Shown here: piece after piece, positions 1 to 9,046 of the stretch
How the letters are laid out: the number at the start of each line of letters is the position of its first letter
Numbering within the stretch: position 1 is the stretch's first letter
Source of the DNA: Acidobacteriota bacterium
Lineage (GTDB): Bacteria > Acidobacteriota > Terriglobia > Bryobacterales > Bryobacteraceae
Direction of reading: 5' to 3'
DNA: 55,848 bases
NCBI GenBank assembly: GCA_016871015.1
Contig: VFZX01000006.1
Span: forward strand, 1-55,848
The notes under the pieces: model-generated
Told to the model about the DNA's origin: nothing
Databases searched by the model: none
What the model saw: the letters and a program-made list of their open reading frames with translations, nothing else
Made by a program: the position numbers and the translations under genes

Positions 1-79
1 TCGCGATGTAGGCGCGGCACGCTGGCTCACTCTCAAACCGCTCGTCGAACTCCTCGATGGTCTTGGGGAAGTCCTCCAT
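1..79 (-). CDS. IS1595-family transposase, N-terminal fragment cut by the window edge
   Basis: Twenty-six codons are visible, opening MEDFPKTIEEFDERF and continuing through a Cys-Arg-Ala-Tyr segment. This matches the start of IS1595-type transposases, in which an acidic amphipathic N-terminus leads into a CxxC zinc-binding segment that here lies outside the window. The ATG is at 77-79. The element probably inserted into the neighbouring ISAzo13-like remnant, since homology to that transposase stops near 137. The family call rests on a short stretch and is moderate. Confidence 0.55.
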   Translation of the reverse strand, partial: MEDFPKTIEEFDERFESEPACRAYIA

Positions 80-136
80 TCTCCGAATCTACATATTGTG
101 GTCTGCTGAGTCAAGGGGATATCCACCTGCTCTCAA

Positions 137-270
137 ATCAAACTGAGCACTGCGGTCGGGATGGCTGCTGCCTTCTTGCGCCTTGCGGTTGGCCTGCAGG
201 CTATAGCCCATTTCATGAAGCAGTTCGGCCACCACCGGATAGCTCACCTCATGCCCCATGGTTGCCAATT
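137..270 (-). pseudogene. ISAzo13-family transposase internal fragment
   Basis: About 45 codons on the minus strand carry the diagnostic ISAzo13 block: GHEVSYPVVAELLHEMGYSL followed by QANRK and a HPDRxAQF motif. There is no start, catalytic core or C-terminus. The left side abuts sequence leading to the IS1595-type transposase start; the right side (about 270) joins directly to the phosphoesterase tail. This is dead transposon debris. Confidence 0.7.
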
Positions 271-273
271 CCT

Positions 274-528
274 CGGACTCACTACGACGCTTATGCCGAA
301 CCGATGTGGCGAGCCTTTTCCGATACACCGGACCTCACGCCCTATCGCGCCGAACCGCCTCGCACCAGGCTCGACATGATCAATCCTCCGCGCCCGGGAC
401 AAGCAGCGCTCTTTGACCGGATCGATTCAGGAGAGGACGATCTGATGAATGACGTGCTCTGGCGCGCCATCATGAAGACCGATCCGCCGCCTCCGGTGCG
501 CAGCTACCAACCCGTCTCGCCTGTGTAA
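274..528 (+). pseudogene. C-terminal remnant of an alkaline-phosphatase-superfamily phosphoesterase
   Basis: The plus-strand frame ending in TAA at 526-528 reads THYDAYAEPMWRAFSDTPDL, then a proline-rich stretch and an acidic tail (GEDDLMNDVLWRAIMKTD). This resembles the C-terminal end of bacterial phosphoesterases that carry a YncE-like beta-propeller, where a DAxAxPMxxAF...PDLTPY block precedes the stop. The catalytic domain is missing; homology begins exactly where the ISAzo13 fragment ends. The remnant ends just before the convergent oxidoreductase stop at 529. Family assignment is from memory and moderate. Confidence 0.4.
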
Positions 529-2370
529 CTACCTCGCTCCCCTCGCAAACAACGCCTGGCAGAACTCCCCACGCGTCACCGGACCCACGCCGCCCACCCC
601 CGGCAGCCACTCCCCGAGAGTCTCCCGCGTAAACACCGCCGGTTTCGACGGAGACTCCTTCCCCACCCCCAACCTCCACCACCGGACCGCCGTCTCCGCA
701 TCGACCGCCTCCCCGCTCCGGGCATGGTAGTCCTCGAAGAACCCCTTCGTGCCGAAATATTGCAGCGCCCGGAACGCCGGATCCTTGCGGTCGATATCGC
801 GAAAGTACGTGATCACCTGTCCGGCATCCAACCGCGCGCGCTGCAGCTTCGCGACATCCACCGCCCGCGGCTCCACTCCACCCGCGATCGCCAGATGCGC
901 CGCCGTCCCAGCCGCCTGGCCCAGCGCCATCCACGTCGGCTCCAGCCGCACCGTCGAAAACGCGACATGCGTCGTTGACGCCGCCACCGGGACCAGCAGC
1001 CCGTCCACAGATTCCGGCACCATGATCCGGTACGGCATCTGATAAGGCCGTGTCAATTGGTCCAGCATGAAGATGTAGCCCTCGAGCGCCACATCGTGAC
1101 CCTTCTCGCGCTTCCTCACCGGAAAGCTGTCCACCGGAAACTCGCCCGCCGCGATCGAATCCGCATGGATCCGCGTCCGGCCCGAGCCCGGCGCAAGGAT
1201 CGTGTCGTTCTCCGTCAGCGTGTACAATCCGGCGAGCCTACGCGCCTCCCGCACGTAGAGCTGAAACGGGAAATTGCCGCTGTCTTCGAACTCGTCCTTC
1301 GCCAGGTGATACCGGCGCGCCAGGGCCCGCTGCTCCGGCGGAACCGCCCCGTCGTTCTGCAGGAAGTACAGCAATCCCAGCGTGATGTTCCGGATCCTTT
1401 CCGAGATCCTCTCGCGCTCCTCCCACGAAGCTTCCGGATACGCGTAATTCTCTCCGGCGAACGGAAAGCCCAGCGGCCGGGGATTCATATTGACGTCAGT
1501 CTTTTTGTTTGGCAGCTCGGCGATCGACAATGCTCGCACCACCGTGTTGAACGTTGGACCGAAGTACCCGACCCCTTCCTTGTGCACCTTCGGCGGACCC
1601 ATCCGTCCCGCCTTCCAGTCATCAATGTAGCCGAGGTAGCGCGTGCGATCGTAGTCCGGCGGCGGCGCTGTCAGAACGCGGCTGTTCGCCGGATCCGAGC
1701 TCAAACACAACCGGTACGTGTAAGCTGTAATCCGCTTGTCGCCCTCGCCGGTGCTACCGCTCAAGAAGGTGCGCGTCTCGTAATCCTGATAGATCACGCC
1801 GGCGTGAAGCTCGTTGAACTCCGACCGTTCCTCGCGGCCCAGCCGGTACCGCGCGCCCGCGTGTGCGAACAGGTCGCCCTCGTAGCTCCCGTCAATGAAC
1901 ATGCGCCCGCGGAACTCCGTGACCTCGCCGGTCGCACGGTTCTTGGCCCGGAGCCCAGTCACGCGCCTCGTGCCGCGGATCACTTCTTCCAACCGGTGAT
2001 TCGTGAACACGCGGACCCGGTTCTCGCGCGCCACCATCCGGTCGATCACGCGCTGCGCCACCGACGGCTCATAGTAGTAGCCGTCGCGCGACAGCTTCAC
2101 GTTTTCGCTGCCCGGTCCGTACGTCTCGACGTAGTGCGCGTGGACAAGGCCCGTGAACTCGCGAAACAGGCCGCCGATCGCCTCACGCGTCTCGATGTCG
2201 GACTTGCCCAATCCGCTCGTCGTCATGCCCCCCAAATGCTTGTGATACTCGATCAGCGCGGTACTCCGGCCGTTGCGCGCCGCGGTGACGGCAGCCGCCA
2301 CTCCTCCCGGCGTACCGCCATAGACAACAACGTCGAAGTCGAGCGCCAGGAGAAAGAATGCAAGCGTCAT
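529..2370 (-). CDS. FAD-dependent oxidoreductase, secreted or periplasmic type
   Basis: This 613-residue protein starts with a short hydrophobic stretch (MTLAFFLLALDFD) running into an N-terminal Rossmann dinucleotide loop, VVVYGGTPGGVAAAVTAAR at about residues 14-32, then an acidic residue in LIEYHKHLGG. This is the PF12831-type FAD oxidoreductase often found next to polysaccharide-degrading genes. Its substrate is unknown; a role in oxidising a sugar released by the neighbouring hydrolases is inferred. The ATG at 2370 overlaps the TGA of the upstream sialidase-like gene (2367-2369) by an ATGA junction, so the two are translationally coupled. An upstream in-frame extension to 2439 lies inside that gene and was rejected. 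Confidence 0.85.
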   Translation of the reverse strand: MTLAFFLLALDFDVVVYGGTPGGVAAAVTAARNGRSTALIEYHKHLGGMTTSGLGKSDIETREAIGGLFREFTGLVHAHYVETYGPGSENVKLSRDGYYYEPSVAQRVIDRMVARENRVRVFTNHRLEEVIRGTRRVTGLRAKNRATGEVTEFRGRMFIDGSYEGDLFAHAGARYRLGREERSEFNELHAGVIYQDYETRTFLSGSTGEGDKRITAYTYRLCLSSDPANSRVLTAPPPDYDRTRYLGYIDDWKAGRMGPPKVHKEGVGYFGPTFNTVVRALSIAELPNKKTDVNMNPRPLGFPFAGENYAYPEASWEERERISERIRNITLGLLYFLQNDGAVPPEQRALARRYHLAKDEFEDSGNFPFQLYVREARRLAGLYTLTENDTILAPGSGRTRIHADSIAAGEFPVDSFPVRKREKGHDVALEGYIFMLDQLTRPYQMPYRIMVPESVDGLLVPVAASTTHVAFSTVRLEPTWMALGQAAGTAAHLAIAGGVEPRAVDVAKLQRARLDAGQVITYFRDIDRKDPAFRALQYFGTKGFFEDYHARSGEAVDAETAVRWWRLGVGKESPSKPAVFTRETLGEWLPGVGGVGPVTRGEFCQALFARGAR

Positions 2371-4537
2371 GGGCGCAGCTTCGACACCGGAATCTCCGCG
2401 ACCTCGATGTCTTCCTTGTTCGTCGCATAGATCACCCACAGCGATCCGCCGTGCTCGATCGCATGCGGATACTGCGCGGTGCCGCTGCCCTTCGCCCGGC
2501 CCTCGAACCGGCGCGGCGGAAGGTTCTTGCGGATCGCCAGCGCCCGGTCAAAGGTCCATCCATCACGGCTGAACGAAACCGCCAGCGGATCGCGTCCCTT
2601 GGGATTCGGATTGTTGATCAGGAAGTACGCGCCGTTCGAAAGCCGCCCCGGAAAGTTCTTCGAGGTCGCGTCTGGATAATTGGTCCGCACTGGTTTCGAC
2701 CAGGTGCGTCCGTGGTCCGCGCTCAACGCGCGCAGCATCACGCCGGACCTCGAGTTGTCGCGCACGATCATGTGGACCTCGCCGCCTTCCGTCGCGTAGT
2801 AGGTCGGCTCGTCCATCTTGTCGAATGGCGGCTCGGACGCGACCGGTGTGTGCTTCCAGGCGCCCGGCGAATCGGCGAGCGCCATCGTCACGTTCATGTC
2901 GCGGTCGCGGCAGACCAGAGCCAACATTCCGTTCAACCGCTCGGGCGGGAAGTTGTTCATGCAATCGTCCGCATAGACGCCGCGCGGCTCCCATTTCCGT
3001 CCAGTCCACTCGAACCGGCGCAGACTCAGGTTCTTCCACACGACGCTCTTGCCGCGATTCCGGTAGTCCGCGCTTTCGATGTAGGCGGCGAGCGCGGTCA
3101 GCTTGCCCCCCGTGACATAGATGCCGCGCGCGATCCAACGCGCCGGACCCTGTGGTCCATCCGGATCGGCGGCGAGCACTTCCGCCTTCGACCAGCGGTG
3201 CCCGTCGCGGCTGGTCGCGTAGAGGACCTGTTGATCGGGATCCTCTTCACCTACCATGCTCGACGACCACATCGCCCAGAAGCGGCCATCGTGGTGCGCG
3301 ATGTAGGAATGCAGGTTGAAACCCGAGACCTTCTCCACGCCGCGGAACACGGTCGAGTGCCGCGCAGGCGCTTCCGGCAGCGCGTTCACGTCGTCGAGCA
3401 TCCCCGTGCGGCTCAGCAAATGAGAAGCAGTTCTCACCGGAGGCAGACCGAACGACTCGACCGGATACTCCGAGATCTCGATGTCCTCCTTGTTCGTCGA
3501 ATAGATCACCCACAGCGAGCCGCCATGCTCGACGGTGTGCGGATACTGAAAGCTGTTCGGACCCTTCGCCCGGCCTGGATGCCTTTGCTGCGGAGGGTTC
3601 AACCGCAGCGCAACCGGACGCTCGAACGTCCAGCCATCGCGGCTGAATGAGATTGCGAGCGGATCCCGGCCGCTCTGGTTCGGGTTGTTGATCAGGTAGA
3701 ACCAGCCGTTCGACAGGCGTCCCGCGATGTTCTTGCTCGTGGCGTCGGGGTAGTTCGTGCGCACCGGAGCGGTCCACGTCCGCCCCGCGTCCTTACTGAT
3801 CGCGCGATACAAATAGCGGGACCGTCGCGCGTCGCGCAGCAGCATGTGGACAACTCCGTCCGCATCGGCGTACTCGCTGGGCTCGCTCATGCGGTCGTGA
3901 GGCGCTTCACCCGGCAGCTTGGCCGTGATCCAGCGGCCATTCTGTTCATGCGCCGTGTACATCCTGGCGAAACTGTCCCTGCACGTCATCACCGCCGGAC
4001 CCCCGTGGGAGCGCGGCGGATAGTTGTTCATGCAGTTGTCCACCATCACGCCCTGATCCACCCATCGCCCGCCGCTCCACTCGAAGCGGTGAAGCCGCAG
4101 CCCATGCCAGCTCTCGCGGCCCGTGGGTGCGTCGCGCGGGCCCTCGTAGCCCGCCGCCAGCGCGAACAGCTTGCCCCCCGCCGCATAGATCCCACGTGCA
4201 ATCCAACGCCGCGGACCCTCAGGCCCATCCGGATCCTCCACCACTACCTGCGGCGATGACCAGGTGTGGCCTCGCTGCTGGTCGCGTAGCGGATCAACTG
4301 GCTCGAGCTGTCTTCATCCACCTGGCCCGAGGACCACATCGCCCAGAAGCGCCCCTCGAAATGCGTGACGTAGGAGTGCAGGTTGAACTGCCACTTCCCT
4401 GCCTCGGCACGGTAGACGGTGCTCGTCCTGGCCGCGACCGTGCGCAGGCTCTTCGGCTGCCTGAGCAACGAATCATCGGCGAGCAGCTTCCCGGGCTGCG
4501 CCGCGATCGCCAGGAACATCGCGAACTCAATCGGCAT
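2367..4537 (-). CDS. Tandem-duplicated sialidase-like (BNR/Asp-box) protein, frameshifted
   Basis: Two homologous units of about 350 residues lie head to tail. Each contains FNLHSY-x-x-H-x-x-GRFWAMWSS, WIARGIY, CMNN-[FY]-PP, a VRTNYPDATSKN block, FSRDGWTF and an EHGGSLWVIY-x-TNKEDIE ending. The second unit begins near 3422. This fits a secreted sialidase-like beta-propeller hydrolase. The first unit is broken by one missing nucleotide near 4270: the frame from 4537 reads RYATSSEATPGHRRR-stop, while the other frame resumes GHTWSSPQVVVEDPDGPEG to the end at 2367. The first ATG is at 4537; an ATG at 4519 gives a cleaner leader. It sits between the sulfatase (11-nt overlap) and the oxidoreductase (4-nt overlap). 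The shift may be a real mutation or a base-calling error. Confidence 0.7.
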
Positions 4538-5966
4538 GACGGGCTCCCTTCCATCCAGCGGCCATGCGCCTCTTCATTTCGTCGCGCTGCGCCTTGTACT
4601 CTGGATCGCCCACGACATTGACGCTCTCCGCCGGATCCCGGCGGTGATTGTAAAGCTCAGCTTCGATCACCTCGTGGTCTCGCCTCCACTCTGTATAGCG
4701 CATCGTCTCGGTACGCATCGTGTATCCCATCACTCCACCTTTCAAGATGCTGTCCGTCGACTGCCCTGCGGATTCCCGCGCCGGACGCGGATACTGGCTG
4801 AACGCCGCGGTCTTCCATTTCGCCTTCGCCGGATCCTTCAGGAGCGGCATGAAGCTCTGCCCTTCCAGGTTGTCCGGCGCGCACAATCCGCACAGCGCGG
4901 CGAGCGTTGGATACAGGTCGACGAACTCGACGAGCCGCCGGCACCGTCCGCCCGCGCGCGACACACCGGGAGCCGAGACGATTAACGGCGCGCGTGTCGC
5001 CGCTTCATATCCAGTCGACTTGCCCCAGTGGCCGTGCTCGCCCAGGTGCCATCCATGATCGCCCCACAGCGCGACCACTGTGTTCGACGCGAGACCCAAC
5101 CGGTCGAGCGCCGTGAGAACCCGGCCGATACAGGCATCCGCGTACGCGGTGGCCGCGTAGTAGCCGTGCATCGCCTCGCGGATCTTGGCCTCGGAGACTG
5201 GCCCTTCCTTCGGAAAGTCGGCGTAGCTGCGCAGCTCACTATAGGATGGGATCGCGAAGCGCGACGCTCCGCGCGCAGGATCGGGATTCACGGCCAACGG
5301 AAGGCGCGAGCGGTCGAACAGATCCCAATACTTACCTGGCGCGGTGAACGGCAGGTGCGGCTTGGTGATACCGACGCCGAGGAAGAACGGACGGTCCTGG
5401 ATGCGTTCAAGTGTTTGAACGGCATCGGCGGCGACGCGCCCGTCGATGTAGGCTTCATCCGCCACGTCCGCGCGTTCGGTGGCCGCTGTCTTCACCCAGT
5501 CCTCGGGCGGACGGTTGGCGGCGAGCACGTATTGATCCCGCTTGGTCACCATGTGGAGCCGCTTGGGAACGCTCCAGCTTGCGCGGTCGTTCATGATCTC
5601 GCTGCCGTGGAAGACCTTGCCGATGTTCTCAGTGTGATAACCGTTGTTCAAGAACAGCCGGGGCAGTGTGACAGCTCCAGGCTCGCTGCGATGGAACGGC
5701 GTGTTCAGGTCATGGACTCCGATCGTGTCCGGCCGGAGCCCGGTGAGCAATGAAGCGCGCGACGGTCCGCAGAGCGCCTGCTGGCAGTAGGCGCGCTCGA
5801 ACACGACGCCGCGGGACGCCAGCGCGTCGATGTTCGGTGTCCGCGCGGACCGGTCGCCGTAGCAGCCAAGCTGCGGGCGCAGGTCGTCGACTGCGATCAT
5901 CAGGACGTTGCGGTGCGCCGCCGCGAACGCGGACAACAGGAGGGACCGGCGCGTCAGGTGATGCAT
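4527..5966 (-). CDS. Sulfatase, iduronate-2-sulfatase-like, exported
   Basis: The 479-residue protein opens with a twin-arginine-like leader (MHHLTRRSLLLSAFAAA). The metal-binding IAVDDLRPQLGCYG block is at about 24-37 and the formylglycine site CGPSR starts at Cys66, with TGLRPD downstream. LWGDHGWHLGEHGHWGKS supplies the second metal-site motif. Such enzymes hydrolyse sulfate esters on glycans and need conversion of the cysteine to formylglycine before export. It is the first gene of a leftward operon with the duplicated sialidase-like protein and the FAD oxidoreductase. A TATAAT hexamer lies 11 nt upstream of the ATG. Confidence 0.9.
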   Translation of the reverse strand: MHHLTRRSLLLSAFAAAHRNVLMIAVDDLRPQLGCYGDRSARTPNIDALASRGVVFERAYCQQALCGPSRASLLTGLRPDTIGVHDLNTPFHRSEPGAVTLPRLFLNNGYHTENIGKVFHGSEIMNDRASWSVPKRLHMVTKRDQYVLAANRPPEDWVKTAATERADVADEAYIDGRVAADAVQTLERIQDRPFFLGVGITKPHLPFTAPGKYWDLFDRSRLPLAVNPDPARGASRFAIPSYSELRSYADFPKEGPVSEAKIREAMHGYYAATAYADACIGRVLTALDRLGLASNTVVALWGDHGWHLGEHGHWGKSTGYEAATRAPLIVSAPGVSRAGGRCRRLVEFVDLYPTLAALCGLCAPDNLEGQSFMPLLKDPAKAKWKTAAFSQYPRPARESAGQSTDSILKGGVMGYTMRTETMRYTEWRRDHEVIEAELYNHRRDPAESVNVVGDPEYKAQRDEMKRRMAAGWKGARHAD

Positions 5967-5977
5967 GCCAGATGGCG

Positions 5978-5983
5978 ATTATA
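5978..5983 (-). promoter_or_regulatory. -10 element of the sulfatase operon
   Basis: A perfect TATAAT on the minus strand lies 11 nt before the ATG at 5966. No convincing -35 box is seen 16-18 nt further upstream. The implied transcript would have a 5' leader of only about 5 nt. Confidence 0.5.
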
Positions 5984-6009
5984 GCCCGCCGGGGAAACCG
6001 CTATCATGG

Positions 6010-6163
6010 TGGCTTGAGCCGCAAGAGGAGACCGCTGCATCTCGGTGTTTCGCTCCGGACTGTCCAGAGGCAATGGAGTTACACCGACTACCGGTTCATC
6101 GTCGGGTTCCGCATAGATGCAGCGAAGACGCTGTTTGGCCTATTTGGCAGCGACAAGAAGTAA
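6010..6163 (+). pseudogene. Possible remnant of an ECF sigma factor helix-turn-helix
   Basis: One plus frame contains LGVSLRTVQRQWSY, which resembles the region-4 helix-turn-helix of ECF sigma factors of the acidobacterial/planctomycete type. The preceding EETAA lies in a different frame, as after a one-base deletion, and the following TDYRFIVGFRI tail to the stop at 6163 does not match. No start codon with a leader is evident. The rest of the 5967-6173 gap shows nothing else. Weak call. Confidence 0.25.
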
Positions 6164-6173
6164 CGTCGGCAAC

Positions 6174-7724
6174 TCACGGCTGCCCACAGGTAAAGTTCGC
6201 GGCGTCGTTCACCTCCCCCGACCCCTTGTACTTCGCCACCAGCGGAAACGCGCACAACGGACGCGTCTTTTCCACCTCCCGCTGCCCCTGGTCCTTATAC
6301 CGTGTCGCAATGATCCGCTCCGGCGCGACCCCCTGCTCCACCCACCGCTCGAGCGCCGCGCCGACATCATGGTCCGCATCCTTCTGCGCGGGCGCCGCCT
6401 GGCCGAACACATTCGCGCCGGACCCGCCCGCGCAATGCTGCACTCCCGGCGCCATGAACAGCCGCACGAACTGCCGGGTCCGGTCCGCACCCAGCTTCTT
6501 CTCGACTGACTGGAAATAGTCGATCGTGTTCTGCCCCGGAATCGCCGCGTCGGACCACCCATGGTACAGGATCAGCTTCCCTCCCCTGGCCTGGAACTTC
6601 GACAAATCGGGATTCGTCGCATCGAGCGTCTTGGCCAGCCGCCGCGCGGCCTTGTAATCGCGGTCGACATCGAACGTGCGGAAATCCCAGTCCGGGTTGT
6701 TGTACACCATGTTCTTGAAGAACTGGGTGCCGAAATTGTACATCGAGCTCTTCTCGCGCTCCGGCCCCGTGATCCACGGACCCCAACCGCCAGCCTCGGC
6801 CTCTCCTCCGGGTGAAACCGCCGGGAACAGCGTGCTTCCCTTCCCCGTCAGCGGTCCCGACTGGACTTTTTTGAGCGCGGCGAGCTGCGGCGCTGTCAGG
6901 CAGGAATCCGACTCGGCCCCCTTGCATTGGAGCACCGCGGGATCGAACCGGCACGTGGCCGGATTTTCGAGAACCCCGTCTTTCACCCCATCGTTTGCGT
7001 CGCAGGCGGCACGCACCGCCGCTTGGATGGCCGGAAGCTTAGCTTGCGATATATAGGATGCGGGCTCGCTGAGCAGCGCCTTGACTCCCCACGCGGCGGA
7101 GGTCAGCAGCCGGGTCCAGTAGTTGGCCGGTGCGCCAGCGACGATCCCGTCGTAGTCTTCCGGAAACCTCTGAGCCTCCATGAGCGCCTGGCGTCCGCCA
7201 TTGGAACAGGAATTAAAATAGGACCGCTTCGGGCCCTGGCCATAATGAGCAGCGATGAGCGCCTTGGCGGCGACCGCGGTCTCATGGATCGCGCGGTAGC
7301 CAAAGTCGGCAATCTTGTCCTGCTGGTTCAGTGCCCAACGCGCGTCCTGGCCTCCAGCGCGGTGTCCGGTGTCCGTACCCGCGGTTGCATATCCGCCATT
7401 CACCACCGCGGCGAGCTGGGCGTAACCGACCGATCCCGCGTAGCCGCCGTTGCCAACCCCCTGAAACTTGCCGTTCCAGTCGGAGGCGGGCATCCAGACT
7501 TCGAGCCAGATGTTGGATCCGGCGGCGGGCTTGATGGTCCCCGACACGCGGCAGAAGTCGCGGCGGAGCCGGACCGGATTGCCCTCCGGCGGCTTAAACT
7601 CCCCGGCCTTGACCAGTGCGGCGGTTTCGATGCGGGTGTGTGGAAGGCTGAGTTTGGCGAGATCAGCGCAGGGTGTCGACGCGTAGAGCGTGACGGCGGT
7701 GGCAACGAAGAGAGCGGACTTCAT
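6174..7724 (-). CDS. Tannase/feruloyl esterase family protein
   Basis: This 516-residue protein has a Sec signal peptide (MKSALFVATAVTLYASTPCA). It shows the tannase/feruloyl esterase fold signature: nucleophile context FNSCSNGGRQALMEAQRFP, catalytic Asp in LILYHGWSDAAIPG, and catalytic His in APGVQHCAGG, where the CS/HC cysteines form the family's disulfide next to the active site. It hydrolyses ester bonds of plant phenolics such as gallate or ferulate esters; the exact substrate cannot be read. The start at 7724 was chosen for the signal peptide; ATG 7733 is an alternative. It is monocistronic and transcribed away from the ParA locus. Confidence 0.85.
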   Translation of the reverse strand: MKSALFVATAVTLYASTPCADLAKLSLPHTRIETAALVKAGEFKPPEGNPVRLRRDFCRVSGTIKPAAGSNIWLEVWMPASDWNGKFQGVGNGGYAGSVGYAQLAAVVNGGYATAGTDTGHRAGGQDARWALNQQDKIADFGYRAIHETAVAAKALIAAHYGQGPKRSYFNSCSNGGRQALMEAQRFPEDYDGIVAGAPANYWTRLLTSAAWGVKALLSEPASYISQAKLPAIQAAVRAACDANDGVKDGVLENPATCRFDPAVLQCKGAESDSCLTAPQLAALKKVQSGPLTGKGSTLFPAVSPGGEAEAGGWGPWITGPEREKSSMYNFGTQFFKNMVYNNPDWDFRTFDVDRDYKAARRLAKTLDATNPDLSKFQARGGKLILYHGWSDAAIPGQNTIDYFQSVEKKLGADRTRQFVRLFMAPGVQHCAGGSGANVFGQAAPAQKDADHDVGAALERWVEQGVAPERIIATRYKDQGQREVEKTRPLCAFPLVAKYKGSGEVNDAANFTCGQP

Positions 7725-7908
7725 GAAGTCCATTATGCACCATACCAAGCCCAAGGTGCCTGTGCCAGAACCGCGCCACAAGAAGCTCAGTTCCCCGCCC
7801 CCCATGGAACTGATCTAAACCTAAGTATATCATCGGTTTACGCCGTGTGTCCAGTGGAATCTCCGGCGAAATCCACGGGCTCCGGCGGGCCGCGTCTTGC
7901 GTATTTCT

Positions 7909-7949
7909 GGCTGTACAGCTTGACAGCCGTATAGAAAGCAGGCTATGCT
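7909..7949 (+). promoter_or_regulatory. parA promoter with overlapping palindromes
   Basis: TTGACA at 7920-7925 and TATGCT at 7944-7949 are separated by 18 nt, placing the transcription start at about 7956-7957, at the second ATG of parA. The 10-bp palindrome GCTGTACAGC (7910-7919) touches the -35 box, and GGCTGT (7909-7914) pairs with ACAGCC (7923-7928) around it. Autorepression by the partition proteins at this site is inferred, as is typical of parAB operons. The same 10-mer recurs at 8829-8838 inside the next gene. Confidence 0.6.
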
Positions 7950-7956
7950 GCTTGCA

Positions 7957-8649
7957 ATGCCCACCATCGTCTCCATCGCCAACCAGAAGGGCGGGGCAGG
8001 CAAAACCACCCTCTGCCTCAACCTCGCCGGTGGACTCGCCGAAGCCGGCTACCGCGTCCTGGTCATCGACGCCGATCCCCAGCAAAGCGCCTCGAAGTGG
8101 CGCAACCGGACCGAGGACAACGGCCTCGGCTTCGACCTGATCTCGATGCCGCGTCCAGGCCTCCACAAGGATCTGCCCAAAATGAGCCTCGACTACGAGT
8201 TGGTGCTGATCGACACGCCCCCCGGACTAGCGGACCAGCAGGGGCAGGGAAGCATCACGATCGGCGCCGTCCTCGCCAGCCAGTTCGTGCTGATTCCCGT
8301 CCAGCCCACTTTTCTCGATTACGAAGCTTCGGCCATGGTCGTGCCGCTCCTGCAGCAGGTTGCCGCCTTCCGCCCCGACATCCGGGCCCTGGTGGTGATC
8401 AACCGCAAGCCTACCACCCGCTCCCGGCTGGCGAGCGAGGCGCGCGCCGCCGCCGTGCAGTTCTTCGGATCCTCGCGCCTGCCGCTGTCGGTGCTTGAAA
8501 CCGAGATCAGCGACCGCACCGGGTTCAAGGAGTCCCCCGGCACCGGGCAGACCGTGCTCCGCTACGATCCGGCGTCCAAGGGCGCCGAGGAAATCCGCAA
8601 ATTGACCCTGGAGGTGATCGAATGTCTAAAAGCCCCCGTCCAAGCCTGA
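7957..8649 (+). CDS. parA: ParA-family partition ATPase
   Basis: The deviant Walker A motif is intact: IANQKGGAGKTTLCLNLA at residues 7-24 from this start, followed by VLVIDADPQQSASKW (Walker A') and YELVLIDTPPG (Walker B). At about 230 residues it is a short plasmid-type ParA without an N-terminal DNA-binding domain. It should move replicon copies on the nucleoid together with a centromere-binding partner. The start at 7957 fits a leaderless transcript; ATG 7945 is upstream in frame but lies inside the -10 box. Its 3' end overlaps the ribbon-helix-helix gene by 28 nt, so the two form an operon. Confidence 0.88.
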   Translation: MPTIVSIANQKGGAGKTTLCLNLAGGLAEAGYRVLVIDADPQQSASKWRNRTEDNGLGFDLISMPRPGLHKDLPKMSLDYELVLIDTPPGLADQQGQGSITIGAVLASQFVLIPVQPTFLDYEASAMVVPLLQQVAAFRPDIRALVVINRKPTTRSRLASEARAAAVQFFGSSRLPLSVLETEISDRTGFKESPGTGQTVLRYDPASKGAEEIRKLTLEVIECLKAPVQA

Positions 8650-9038
8650 CACAGTTGGGGCGCGTCGAGCTGCCGGAGAGGAGCGCGCCGAGCATACCCG
8701 CGGAACTCGAAACGGCGGTGCTGGGAGGCGGTGGGACAGCTCCCGCGCCAGAAGCGGACATCCAGCCAGCCGTCAAGCCAGCTCCCCAGCCTCCAACCCA
8801 GCCACACACCAAGCCGGATGCACAGCAAGCTGTACAGCAATACAGTCCCGGCACCCGCCTCATCGCCAAGTCCGGCCCAAAGCGCCCTCAACCCACCCAA
8901 AGCGTCACCTACCGTCTCCCGGTGGACCTCTACAACCAGCTCTCCGACGTCGCCCACGACTACCGCCTCAACATGACCGACATCGTCGTCGAGGCGCTCG
9001 AACGGCACCTCGTCCATTTCCCCCTCCGCCGCCGGTAG
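8622..9038 (+). CDS. Ribbon-helix-helix DNA-binding protein, probable ParA partner
   Basis: The 138-residue protein has a proline/glutamine-rich disordered N-terminus (residues about 45-85) and a C-terminal ribbon-helix-helix unit: SVTYRLPVDLYNQLSDVAHD then LNMTDIVVEALERHL. This matches the layout of small centromere-binding ParB/ParG-type partners: a flexible arm plus an RHH dimer. It overlaps parA by 28 nt and converges on the replication initiator. The 10-mer palindrome GCTGTACAGC at 8829-8838 lies within its coding sequence and could be a second binding site. The partner role is inferred from context. Confidence 0.7.
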   Translation: MSKSPRPSLTQLGRVELPERSAPSIPAELETAVLGGGGTAPAPEADIQPAVKPAPQPPTQPHTKPDAQQAVQQYSPGTRLIAKSGPKRPQPTQSVTYRLPVDLYNQLSDVAHDYRLNMTDIVVEALERHLVHFPLRRR

Positions 9039-9046
9039 TCCCGCCT

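Noticed and set aside
1057-2430. 457-residue plus-strand frame opposite the FAD oxidoreductase
   Set aside because: It has no domain, an Arg/His-rich shadow composition and lies fully antisense to a clear FAD enzyme; high GC produces long antisense frames throughout the window.
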